From Kangiella sp. (GTDB lineage: Bacteria; Pseudomonadota; Gammaproteobacteria; Enterobacterales; Kangiellaceae): DNA of 9,333 nt. Numbering within the stretch: the stretch's first letter is position 1; each line of letters starts with the position of its first letter. Below the pieces are notes generated by a model. It was not told where the DNA came from, made no database searches, and was given only the letters and a program-made list of their open reading frames with translations. A program made the translations under genes and the position numbers. Shown piece by piece: positions 1 to 6,312 of this stretch. The DNA lies in contig NVVT01000010.1 in assembly GCA_002733465.1 (NCBI GenBank), positions 50,354 through 59,686 of the forward strand, read 5' to 3'.

Positions 1-959
1 TCTGAAGCCACACTTAAACCAAGCCATCCACCAAAATCTCGAATAAGCGGAGCAACGGTTAACGCAGCAAAAAACCCGTAAACAACGGTCGGAACACCAG
101 CCAATATTTCTAGCATCGGTTTAGCGACACTTCTTAGTCTAGGAGAGGCATATTGGGATAAATAGATAGCAATCATTAATCCGACTGGCACTGCCAAACA
201 CATGGCAATAGCCGTAATTAGAAGCGTACCAGCAAATAACGGGATCGCGCCAAAAGCACCAGAACCGCCAACTTGATCCGTTCGCATCGCAATTTGAGGA
301 CTCCATTCTGTTCCAAACAGAAATTCCCACGGTGGAACCGATCCAAAAAATTGAATGGATTCAAACAGTACCGATAAAATAATGCCGATGGTGGTTAATA
401 GTGCAACCCCTGAACAAGCCCATAATATTCCACCGACTATCTTTTCCATTTTTACTCGAGAAGGAAAATCTAAAGTAAATCGACTCAGGATATAACTGAC
501 GCTAGCAATAGAAACTAATAAGATCAAAGCGCTTTTGATCCATGCAGCATTTGTTTGTAATTCTGCTAAATGCCAAGCCGCTTGATTTTTTATTTGTACT
601 GCCGGATCACTTGATACCGTAGTATTTGATACCATACTAGATAAGACCTCAGCTTTAATTCGAATATCATTAAGGTATAAACTGAGTTGATCCGCTGATA
701 ATTGGCTGACTGATTCCGGGAGATTAGAAAGTAATAGTCCGTCGATAACATTCGACTCAAATATCACCCACAAAAATAAGACAAAAAGCGATGGTATTCC
801 ACACCAAAAGGCCGTCAATAGACCAAACTGTTTAGGAAGGGAAGTTAGGTTTTTAACCTTGGTTATTCCACCTGCGACTTTAACCGCTCGCTGAATAGCA
901 AACCAATAGCTAAACAGGGCTAGGAGTAAAATAACAAAAATTAATGTTGATGAATTCAT
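1..959 (-). CDS. pstC: Phosphate ABC transporter permease PstC, long form (3' end cut by window edge)
   Basis: Inner-membrane permease of the high-affinity phosphate importer PstSCAB; it forms the channel with PstA and receives phosphate from PstS. The frame is open from an ATG at 959 to base 1, giving 319 codons, so the C-terminus is missing. Hydrophobic segments are seen near residues 4-22, 46-67, 139-158, 174-199, 236-267 and 282-305. The permease signature is EILAGVPTVVYGFFA (284-298), the EAA-loop region that contacts the ATPase. The segment from about 68 to 138, between the second and third helices, is hydrophilic and probably periplasmic; this N-terminal extension marks the long PstC class, because E. 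coli PstC is only about 319 residues in full. A weak Shine-Dalgarno (TTAGGT) lies 9 bases before the ATG. It follows pstS with about 100 bp between them and probably shares its PhoB-dependent promoter. pstA, pstB and phoU would be expected beyond the left edge. Confidence 0.95.
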   Translation of the reverse strand, partial: MNSSTLIFVILLLALFSYWFAIQRAVKVAGGITKVKNLTSLPKQFGLLTAFWCGIPSLFVLFLWVIFESNVIDGLLLSNLPESVSQLSADQLSLYLNDIRIKAEVLSSMVSNTTVSSDPAVQIKNQAAWHLAELQTNAAWIKSALILLVSIASVSYILSRFTLDFPSRVKMEKIVGGILWACSGVALLTTIGIILSVLFESIQFFGSVPPWEFLFGTEWSPQIAMRTDQVGGSGAFGAIPLFAGTLLITAIAMCLAVPVGLMIAIYLSQYASPRLRSVAKPMLEILAGVPTVVYGFFAALTVAPLIRDFGGWLGLSVAS

Positions 960-998
960 TCAATAAAACCTAAAATATTCAGCACTCTTCTGTACAAC

Positions 999-1031
999 AA
1001 AAATCGCCCTCAACTAAAAAGAAGAGGACGA
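999..1031 (-). terminator. Intrinsic terminator/attenuator between pstS and pstC
   Basis: Read on the minus strand, TCGTCCTC (1031-1024) pairs with GAGGGCGA (1011-1004) as an 8-bp stem with one G-U wobble. The 12-base loop is followed directly by TTTTTG. The stem lies 35 bp after the pstS stop and 45 bp before the pstC start. An incomplete terminator after a binding-protein gene is a familiar way for ABC operons to make more binding protein than permease. The G-U pair only forms in minus-strand RNA, which supports that direction. No obvious separate pstC promoter was seen. Confidence 0.6.
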
Positions 1032-1065
1032 AGGTTTAAGCCACTCTAAAGAGCTTCGGGGTAAA

Positions 1066-2100
1066 CTATAACTTTAACTCAGTAAGAGAAAGAACTGATT
1101 TTCTTACCGCATCTAACTTTTCTTCACCTAAAGGGATAAGGCCTTTATCCGTTAAATAGCCTTCTTCTCCCATCGCGTCTTCGCTGGTGAATTCTTTTAA
1201 GAACTCTAAAATACCAGGGACTTGACCAACATGAGAATTTTTAACATAAAAATATAGTGGACGTGATACAGGGTAACTGCCATCGGCAATCGCTTCAAAA
1301 GTTGGCTCAGTGCCATCCACCTTAGCCCCTTGTAACTTGTCTGAATTTTGGTCTAAAAAACTAAAACCGAAAATACCAAAAGCATTAGGATTAGCTGATA
1401 ATTTTTGTACAATCAAATTATCATTCTCACCCGCTTCAATATAAACATGATCTTCTCGAACCGCATGACAAATCGTTTTAAACTTCTGTTTATCTTGTTT
1501 TTTAATCGCTTTAATCCAAGCAAACTTCTTACAACCACCTTCAAGCACCAGCTCTGCAAAAGCATCTCTTGTCCCAGAAGTTGGCGGAGGACCTAAAACT
1601 TCAATTTTAATTGATGGCAAGCTTGGATTTATTTCATTCCAAGTTTTATAAGGATTAGCCACTAAAGTCTCGCTACCATCTTTTGCAGGGACTTCTTTTG
1701 CCAATGCTAAAAATAGCTCCTTACGAGTAACAACCATTTGCGCTGATTTTTTAGAATTAGCGATCACAATTCCATCATATCCGACTAATACTTCAGTAAT
1801 TCCCGTTACACCATTTTTTTGGCATTTATCGAACTCGCTTTTTTTGATGCGACGAGAGGCATTTGACATATCCGGTGTATCAATTCCAGCGCCCGCACAA
1901 AATAGCTTCATGCCGCCACCAGTTCCAGTAGATTCAATTTTGGGCGTTTTAAAATCGGTTGATTTACCAAATCTTTCAGCTACCACAGTAGAAAAAGGAT
2001 AGACCGTTGACGAACCAACCACGCTAATGGTATCTCGTCCAGCTGCAGTGATACCGGACATAAAACTCAGTAAGCTAATTGTAACTAATACTTTTTTCAT
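1066..2100 (-). CDS. pstS: Periplasmic phosphate-binding protein PstS
   Basis: Periplasmic receptor that captures inorganic phosphate and hands it to PstC/PstA. The start at 2100 is preferred because it gives a classical Sec signal peptide (MKKVLVTISLLSFMSGITAA, residues 1-20, cut after A20) and has GGGG six bases upstream. An ATG at 2118 in the same frame would add only six residues ahead of the basic n-region. The mature part opens with the family phosphate-binding loop GSSTVYPF (29-36). It then shows STGTGGG (57-63), NASRRIK (80-86) and GPPPTSGTRDAF (170-181), the last being the typical second binding segment. The length of 344 residues is normal. Cysteines 68, 93, 190 and 211 may form disulfides. 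It lies directly behind a promoter with four PhoB repeats, so strong induction by phosphate starvation is expected. It could only be mistaken for another PstS-like binding protein; the adjoining pstC and phoBR make PstS secure. Confidence 0.96.
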   Translation of the reverse strand: MKKVLVTISLLSFMSGITAAGRDTISVVGSSTVYPFSTVVAERFGKSTDFKTPKIESTGTGGGMKLFCAGAGIDTPDMSNASRRIKKSEFDKCQKNGVTGITEVLVGYDGIVIANSKKSAQMVVTRKELFLALAKEVPAKDGSETLVANPYKTWNEINPSLPSIKIEVLGPPPTSGTRDAFAELVLEGGCKKFAWIKAIKKQDKQKFKTICHAVREDHVYIEAGENDNLIVQKLSANPNAFGIFGFSFLDQNSDKLQGAKVDGTEPTFEAIADGSYPVSRPLYFYVKNSHVGQVPGILEFLKEFTSEDAMGEEGYLTDKGLIPLGEEKLDAVRKSVLSLTELKL

Positions 2101-2154
2101 GGAAATCCCCATAGTCATTTAATTTTAGTGTGTTGAAGTTTGATTTTCAAATGC

Positions 2155-2210
2155 AGTGTAGGTTTTGATTGTGACTAGTATGTGACCAGAATATTACAGG
2201 ATTATGACAT
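2155..2210 (-). promoter_or_regulatory. Double Pho box and -10 element of the pstS promoter
   Basis: Reading the minus strand, four hexamers start exactly 11 bp apart: TGTCAT-like (2209-2204), TGTAAT (2198-2193), GGTCAC (2187-2182) and AGTCAC (2176-2171). The PhoB consensus is two TGTCAT-like direct repeats per box with an 11-bp period, so this looks like two boxes in tandem. After a 10-bp gap comes TACACT (2160-2155), a reasonable -10. There is no -35 hexamer, as is normal where PhoB replaces -35 contact. The leader to the pstS ATG would be about 50 bases. Confidence 0.85.
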
Positions 2211-2234
2211 ATTGAAATTCAATAGTAGAAGATA

Positions 2235-2268
2235 TAAAAAAGGCACTCTATTGAGTGCCTTAAAAAAC
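2235..2268 (-). terminator. Strong intrinsic terminator after the porin gene
   Basis: A 9-bp perfect stem, AAGGCACTC (2261-2253 on the minus strand) with GAGTGCCTT (2248-2240), closes a 4-base loop and runs into a T-rich tract. A-runs on both sides make it potentially bidirectional. It lies about 20 bp beyond the porin stop and before the pstS promoter, so pstS is probably transcribed independently of the porin. Confidence 0.88.
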
Positions 2269-2289
2269 TAACAATTGACTAATCTCTAC

Positions 2290-3492
2290 TTACTTAAATT
2301 TCATTTTTAAATCTAACTGTAAACGATTGTATTCAGTTTGTTCTGTCTGGCTTTGCCCAAATTCTGAACTGATGTAAGCCAATCCAAAAGACAGGTTTTT
2401 CTTAATGCCATATCCATATTTAAGTAAAAAGCCTTTAGAGTCTGTATTACCACCAGCAAAGTCTGAATCATTAAAGAGACCGATGACCGAGTCAGCTTCG
2501 TTATCAATAAAAGATAGGCCAACTTTCCAGCTACCAGGTGCTTTCACTTTCCCGTAGTTAACACCATAGACGATGGAAGTATCTAAGTCATCAGCAGCAG
2601 TATTTTTATGTAAGTTTCCAAAGAAAGATAATGGTTGTCCACCTACTTTCGTTTTAAACTCAACTAAAAATTCAGCGATGTTAAAATCTATTAAATAATT
2701 GCCATTAGCATCTACTGAGTTCCCGCGCGGCTTACTATCATATAGGGTTCCAAAACCTTGCAAATTTGTATAATTGTAATATCCAACTCCGGCAATTAAT
2801 TTTGAGCTATCTGACATTTTAAAATCATGAGTTATCTGCCCGCCTAACATATAAGTATCGCTGTCGGCTTTTCGTTCTTCTAACGAAAAACCAACTAATA
2901 CTCCTTTTGTATTACCAGACTTAAACTTCAATGCAAAACCTTCTGGGGTTAAATCACTATCCCAAAATGCTGGCGTTTTTCCTGGCTTGTAAAAAGGATT
3001 ATTCATTTTACCGCCAGTTAAGCTTAGTGAATCGTTAAACTTATAGTCAAAATGAGCTAAGTTTAACCTGATATCTTTTGTCGAAGATCCTGTATCCAAC
3101 GTTTGATTAGTTGAAACCGGATCATCGCCACCTGTAGCCATGCCTAGTGTGAAACTTAAGCTATCATCTACTTGCATTTTCATCGAAGCTCGCAATCTCA
3201 AACGATTTCTGTCTCGCTCTTCTATTCCTTCTTGATCAATAATTTCATATCTTTCTCTAAAGTCTACTTTAAATGATATTCGATCTGACAAAGATGTTTT
3301 AGACTGTTTTTTTGAGTTCTTTTTAACTCTCGTCATAACGATTTTCTTTGGCGACTCTTCCAGTTTATCTAATCGTTCTGTCAACAATTTTATTTGTTGC
3401 TTTAATAAAGAAACTTCTTCAGGTGACTCATTTGCCATTAACGTTTGACTTAAAGAAGCCGCCACTAAAAGTGATAATATTTTGCGTTTCAT
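2290..3492 (-). CDS. Putative outer-membrane porin of the Pho cluster
   Basis: Probably a beta-barrel outer-membrane channel made under phosphate limitation. The 400-residue protein begins with a Sec signal peptide (1-20, ending QTLMA). A short coiled-coil-like stretch follows (about 24-48, heptad LLKQQIKLLTERLDKLEE), then a lysine-rich linker (49-65, KKNSKKQSK). From about 70 to the end, alternating polar/hydrophobic strands and aromatic girdles are typical of a barrel. The pattern resembles the 'putative porin' family rather than classical PhoE/OmpC. The last strand reads LQLDLKMKFK: the usual C-terminal Phe is followed by one Lys. GGAG lies 10 bases before the ATG. A Pho box stands directly upstream and a strong terminator downstream, so it is probably monocistronic. 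Its position between phoR and pstS suggests phosphate or polyphosphate uptake, by analogy with PhoE and OprP/OprO. Selectivity cannot be read from the sequence; the Lys-rich segment is only suggestive of anion attraction. Confidence 0.85.
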   Translation of the reverse strand: MKRKILSLLVAASLSQTLMANESPEEVSLLKQQIKLLTERLDKLEESPKKIVMTRVKKNSKKQSKTSLSDRISFKVDFRERYEIIDQEGIEERDRNRLRLRASMKMQVDDSLSFTLGMATGGDDPVSTNQTLDTGSSTKDIRLNLAHFDYKFNDSLSLTGGKMNNPFYKPGKTPAFWDSDLTPEGFALKFKSGNTKGVLVGFSLEERKADSDTYMLGGQITHDFKMSDSSKLIAGVGYYNYTNLQGFGTLYDSKPRGNSVDANGNYLIDFNIAEFLVEFKTKVGGQPLSFFGNLHKNTAADDLDTSIVYGVNYGKVKAPGSWKVGLSFIDNEADSVIGLFNDSDFAGGNTDSKGFLLKYGYGIKKNLSFGLAYISSEFGQSQTEQTEYNRLQLDLKMKFK

Positions 3493-3524
3493 TTTGGATT
3501 AACTCCGTAAATTAAGATTGTAAT

Positions 3525-3558
3525 AATATAAATTTTTATTATTACAGGAATATGACAG
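3525..3558 (-). promoter_or_regulatory. Pho box and -10 element of the porin promoter
   Basis: On the minus strand CTGTCATATTCCTGTAAT (3558-3541) is close to the PhoB consensus, with TGTCAT and TGTAAT starting 11 bp apart. A 10-bp gap leads to TATATT (3530-3525), five of six matches to TATAAT. The box begins within 20 bp of the phoR stop. The predicted leader is about 25-30 bases and holds the GGAG ribosome-binding site. Confidence 0.87.
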
Positions 3559-3575
3559 CAACCAAAAATAAATTT

Positions 3576-4883
3576 TTATCTACCATTTTTGAATATTCTA
3601 TTTTCTGGAAAACACGCCATAAACGTCGAACCAACATTTAGTTCACTCTTAATGTCTAGATAACCACCACAATTATCCATAATATGTTTAACTATAGAGA
3701 GTCCTAATCCAGTACCACCAACTTTCCGTGAACGATTAACATTTATACGATAAAACCGTTCTGTTAATCGAGAAAGGTGCTCTGGTGCAATCCCCTCGCC
3801 ACTATCTGAAACTCTCAAACAAGCATGATTATCTTTTCCTAACTGCCAGCATAGTTTAATCATTGAGCCATCTGCAGAATATTTTATTGCATTGCCCAAT
3901 AGGTTTTGGCATAAACTAATAAACTCTCTTTCTATCAAAATAATATCCAGCCCTTCTTCAATATTTATTTCAAAACTATGCGATTTTTTTACTGATATTT
4001 TTTCAAAATCGGCAACAACTTGTTTCAGTAGGTTAGCTGCATCTAGTTTTTCTCCGCGATCTTCCGAAAAACCTTTTTCTTCCAGTTTAGATAATACTAA
4101 TAAGTCATTCAATATTCGATCCATTCTTACCGCTTGAAGATGCGCATTACTCATAAGGTTTTTCATTGAAGAAGGAAGCTGGTCATCATCATTGAGCATT
4201 TCTAAATAGCCCGATATTACGGTTAATGGTGTTCTCAACTCGTGAGAAGCATTAGCAATAAAAGCCTTACGCATTTTCTGTAAAGCAATTCTTTGGCTAA
4301 TATCTCTAGCTGTTAATAAAATCTGGCTCTCTCCAAAACGAACCTTAGACAAGATCAATGTTTTATGCTCATCTATAGGAGAAACAAACTCAATTTCGTT
4401 TTTTGCATCCTCACCTTTAAGCAACTCTTGAATGGAAAGAGCTCTGATAATATTATCGACTCGATGACCAGTATCACGTTCGATATCAACGCCAAGAACG
4501 TCCACAGCAATCTGATTTGCCCACTCTATTTCGAGGTGTTCGTTTAGAACAATCGTCGCATCAGGCAATGCTTTCATAATCGCTTGATAGCGTTTTGCTA
4601 AATTGGATAGGCTCTGCTTTCTATCTTTATTTTTTTTTTGCGTACGATATATATGCTGAACAATCAGCGCCCATATCCCACTTGTATCTGGTGCATGCAA
4701 TGAGTGAGCACCATTTCTTATCCAACGTTCAAAACGTCCTAACTGAAGCATGACCCAAGTAATATACATTACAAAATGTAAGATGATAGATAGCAGCCAA
4801 TAACTAGAAACAAATCCAAACACAACAATTGAAACTAATAAAAAAAGAAGTCTTGTAATTTCGGTAGACCAAGCATTATTCAT
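3576..4883 (-). CDS. phoR: Phosphate-regulon sensor histidine kinase PhoR
   Basis: Inner-membrane kinase/phosphatase that phosphorylates PhoB when phosphate is scarce, normally under control of the PstSCAB-PhoU complex. With the start at 4883 it has 435 residues, near the usual 430. It shows two N-terminal hydrophobic helices (about 11-28 and 29-47), a charged linker, a PAS domain (about 100-195, ALPDATIVLNEHLEIEWANQ), and the H-box ASHELRTPLT with phospho-acceptor His214. The ATPase core follows: N-box NLLGNAIKYS (Asn331), D-box DSGEGI (360-365), the RLTERFYRI segment, and GGTGLGLSIVKH (389-400). An ATG at 4910 would extend it by nine residues and overlap phoB by 17 bp but lacks a ribosome-binding site. 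The ATG at 4883 has AAGG eight bases upstream, embedded in the phoB stop, so I prefer it. The gene is co-transcribed with phoB. A run of ten A (minus strand) encodes the linker before the PAS domain. Confidence 0.96.
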   Translation of the reverse strand: MNNAWSTEITRLLFLLVSIVVFGFVSSYWLLSIILHFVMYITWVMLQLGRFERWIRNGAHSLHAPDTSGIWALIVQHIYRTQKKNKDRKQSLSNLAKRYQAIMKALPDATIVLNEHLEIEWANQIAVDVLGVDIERDTGHRVDNIIRALSIQELLKGEDAKNEIEFVSPIDEHKTLILSKVRFGESQILLTARDISQRIALQKMRKAFIANASHELRTPLTVISGYLEMLNDDDQLPSSMKNLMSNAHLQAVRMDRILNDLLVLSKLEEKGFSEDRGEKLDAANLLKQVVADFEKISVKKSHSFEINIEEGLDIILIEREFISLCQNLLGNAIKYSADGSMIKLCWQLGKDNHACLRVSDSGEGIAPEHLSRLTERFYRINVNRSRKVGGTGLGLSIVKHIMDNCGGYLDIKSELNVGSTFMACFPENRIFKNGR

Positions 4884-4895
4884 TCTGATTGCCTT
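4884..4895 (-). promoter_or_regulatory. Ribosome-binding site that sets the phoR start
   Basis: AAGG (4895-4892 on the minus strand) overlaps the phoB TAA stop (4896-4894) and lies eight bases before the ATG at 4883. The in-frame ATG at 4910 has only a pyrimidine-containing stretch before it. The arrangement implies that ribosomes finishing phoB reinitiate at phoR, keeping the two products coupled. Confidence 0.65.
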
Positions 4896-5589
4896 AAAGA
4901 TTTTTTCCATCAGTAAACATGTAGCCCATGCTTCTTACCGTCACAATTAATTTATCTTTTTCCGAAGGTTTAAGCAACTTCCTCAATCTCAACATATGTA
5001 CATCAACTGTTCGTTCTTCTAAATAAACGCCCTGTCCCCAAACAAAATCTAGTAGTTGCGTGCGAGAATAAACTTTATTCTTGTGAGTCATAAAAAAATG
5101 GAGCAAATTAAATTCTGCACCGCCAATTTTATAAATAACATTGTTAATAAAACATTGACGGGTTGAGAGGTTTAGTCTAATACCTTCAACCTCAATTGAT
5201 TCATCTTGCCTGTCAGGAGATGCTCGTCTAAGTAATGCTTTAATGCGCGCTCTAAATTCCTTAATTGCAACAGGTTTAGTCATATAGTCATCCGCCCCAG
5301 TTTCGAGCCCTTTAACTTTATCCATTTCTTCAACACGTGCCGTTAACATCATTACGGGAATTTCTGACCAAACTTCATCTTGCTTTAATCGACGAATAAA
5401 ATTTATGCCAGACTCAGCAGGCATCATCCAATCAACAATTAGTAGATCAGGTCTATTATCGAGTAACAGCTTTCTAGCTTGCTCTGCGCTTTCAGCTTCG
5501 ATGACTTGATATCCATTAGACTCCAACGCATAACGAAGCATCTCTCTTATGGATTGTTCATCCTCAACCAGCATTATTTTAGTGGTCAT
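4894..5589 (-). CDS. phoB: Phosphate-regulon response regulator PhoB
   Basis: DNA-binding regulator of the phosphate-starvation response, phosphorylated by PhoR. The 231 residues match the usual size. The receiver domain (1-120) has the acidic pair Glu9/Asp10, phospho-acceptor Asp53 (VDWMMP), Thr83 and Lys105 (TKP). The C-terminal winged-helix domain (about 128-229) contains YSRTQLLDFVWG and the recognition-helix segment EERTVDVHMLRLRKLL (191-206), almost the same as in E. coli PhoB. This separates it from other OmpR-family regulators. The ATG at 5589 is preceded by a weak GTGAGAA site. It is the first gene of the phoBR operon and is preceded by a probable PhoB box, implying positive autoregulation. 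All catalytic residues are present. Confidence 0.97.
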   Translation of the reverse strand: MTTKIMLVEDEQSIREMLRYALESNGYQVIEAESAEQARKLLLDNRPDLLIVDWMMPAESGINFIRRLKQDEVWSEIPVMMLTARVEEMDKVKGLETGADDYMTKPVAIKEFRARIKALLRRASPDRQDESIEVEGIRLNLSTRQCFINNVIYKIGGAEFNLLHFFMTHKNKVYSRTQLLDFVWGQGVYLEERTVDVHMLRLRKLLKPSEKDKLIVTVRSMGYMFTDGKNL

Positions 5590-5658
5590 AAATTTCTCAC
5601 TAGAATCTCATCTATTGTACTCAAACAACGAAATCGAAAAATCCCGCATCTGTAGCAA

Positions 5659-5692
5659 AGTCTAAGTGTATTATATTACGTTATTATGACAA
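5659..5692 (-). promoter_or_regulatory. Pho box and weak -10 of the phoBR promoter
   Basis: On the minus strand TGTCAT (5691-5686) and CGTAAT (5680-5675) start 11 bp apart, and a 10-bp gap leads to TAGACT (5664-5659), four of six matches to TATAAT. The second repeat has C in place of T, so the site is weaker than those of the porin and pstS, as expected for an autoregulated regulator gene. The leader to the phoB ATG would be about 65 bases. Confidence 0.75.
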
Positions 5693-5790
5693 TGTAGAAT
5701 AAACAGCTTTATTATTCAGCTTTAAATTTGAAGGCAACGCTTTTAATAATATACAGGCGCTTCCACACTGCAAAGACTACCGGCCATTAC

Positions 5791-5828
5791 AGGAGGAATA
5801 GATAATGAAAGATATTTCAGTTGTATAG
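5791..5828 (+). other. Orphan Shine-Dalgarno with a 7-codon reading frame
   Basis: On the plus strand a consensus AGGAGG (5791-5796) stands eight bases before ATG (5805), which opens a frame of only seven codons (MKDISVV) ending in TAG at 5826. It ends four bases before the stop of the convergent receiver gene. Upstream, TTGAAG and TATACA separated by 16 bp could serve as a weak sigma-70 promoter. This may be a leader peptide, the scar of a deleted gene, or chance. Nothing downstream on the plus strand would be controlled by it. The rest of the 5590-5831 interval holds only the phoB promoter and a 13-bp-spaced duplication of CAGCTTTA (5704 and 5717). Confidence 0.25.
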
Positions 5829-5831
5829 CAA

Positions 5832-6197
5832 TTAGGTAGGTAATATCTTATCTAAAGCTTTTTTGATTCGATCTTGCGAGAAAGGCTTAGCAATCCACCC
5901 GGTAGCACCAAGCGCTTTAGCTTTATTTTTCTTGTGATCGACGGTTTCCGTAGTGAGTACCAAAATTGGAATCGATTTATAATCGGAATGTTTACGCAAA
6001 CTGGCTATCAATGCCATACCGTTCATAACAGGCATGTTCAGGTCTGTTATCACTAAATCAACAACTTCACCTCGCGCATAATCTAAAGCTTGTCGACCAT
6101 CCTCAAAAGCAAAGACTTCATGCCCTTACTCTTCAAGAATTAATTTCAAGGGCATTCTAATCGCCGCAGAATCATCAACAATAATAATTTTCGCCAT
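5832..6197 (-). pseudogene. CheY-like single-domain receiver interrupted by an in-frame stop
   Basis: A stand-alone receiver domain of chemotaxis/CheY type. Read from the ATG at 6197, it starts MAKIIIVDDSAAIRMPLKL and would be 121 residues long. Codon 24, right after LEE and before GHEV, is TAA (6128-6126). The frame stays open on both sides with no shift. All receiver residues survive: Asp8/Asp9, phospho-acceptor Asp52 (TDLNMPVMNG), Thr82/Thr83 and Lys104 (AKPF). CAA, GAA or AAA to TAA would each be one base change. The downstream part could restart at GTG codon 49 (6053), giving 73 residues, but that lacks beta-1 and the acidic pair and should not fold as a receiver. GGAT lies nine bases before the ATG and a possible -10 (TATAGT) is at 6226-6221. 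It is not next to a kinase or chemotaxis gene, so its partner is unknown. Recent nonsense mutation or sequence error are the leading explanations. Confidence 0.8.
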
Positions 6198-6312
6198 TTC
6201 TATCATCCAATTAAAGAAATACTATAATTGAGTGTAGTAGATATAGCGAAAAAGGGATGTGATAATTATCTGATATTACCTTTAAAATGAGAAATGGGAC
6301 TCAAAATAACAA

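Noticed and set aside
139..330. Minus-strand frame of 63 codons
   Set aside because: It lies in another frame of pstC, whose frame is open throughout with permease motifs.
1405..1596. Plus-strand frame of 63 codons within pstS
   Set aside because: Antisense shadow of a secure gene with no ribosome-binding site or motif.
2211..2223. Perfect palindrome ATTGAAATTCAAT next to the pstS Pho boxes
   Set aside because: Short, AT-rich and adjacent to the terminator; no other copy was noticed in the window and it may be chance.
4884..4910. ATG at 4910 as the phoR start, overlapping phoB by 17 bp
   Set aside because: No Shine-Dalgarno before it, whereas the ATG at 4883 has AAGG at ideal spacing and gives the expected length.
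5704..5724. CAGCTTTA repeated with 13-bp spacing upstream of the phoB Pho box
   Set aside because: The period is not the 11 bp of PhoB repeats and no matching known operator was recognised.
5832..6053. A separate 73-residue gene starting at GTG 6053
   Set aside because: It is the C-terminal part of the interrupted CheY-like receiver and starts just before the phospho-acceptor, lacking beta-1 and the acidic pair; no ribosome-binding site is evident.
6236..6300. Possible terminator after the GMC gene
   Set aside because: GATAATTATC and neighbouring AT-rich symmetry give no GC stem or T-tract; I see no convincing terminator between the GMC and receiver genes.
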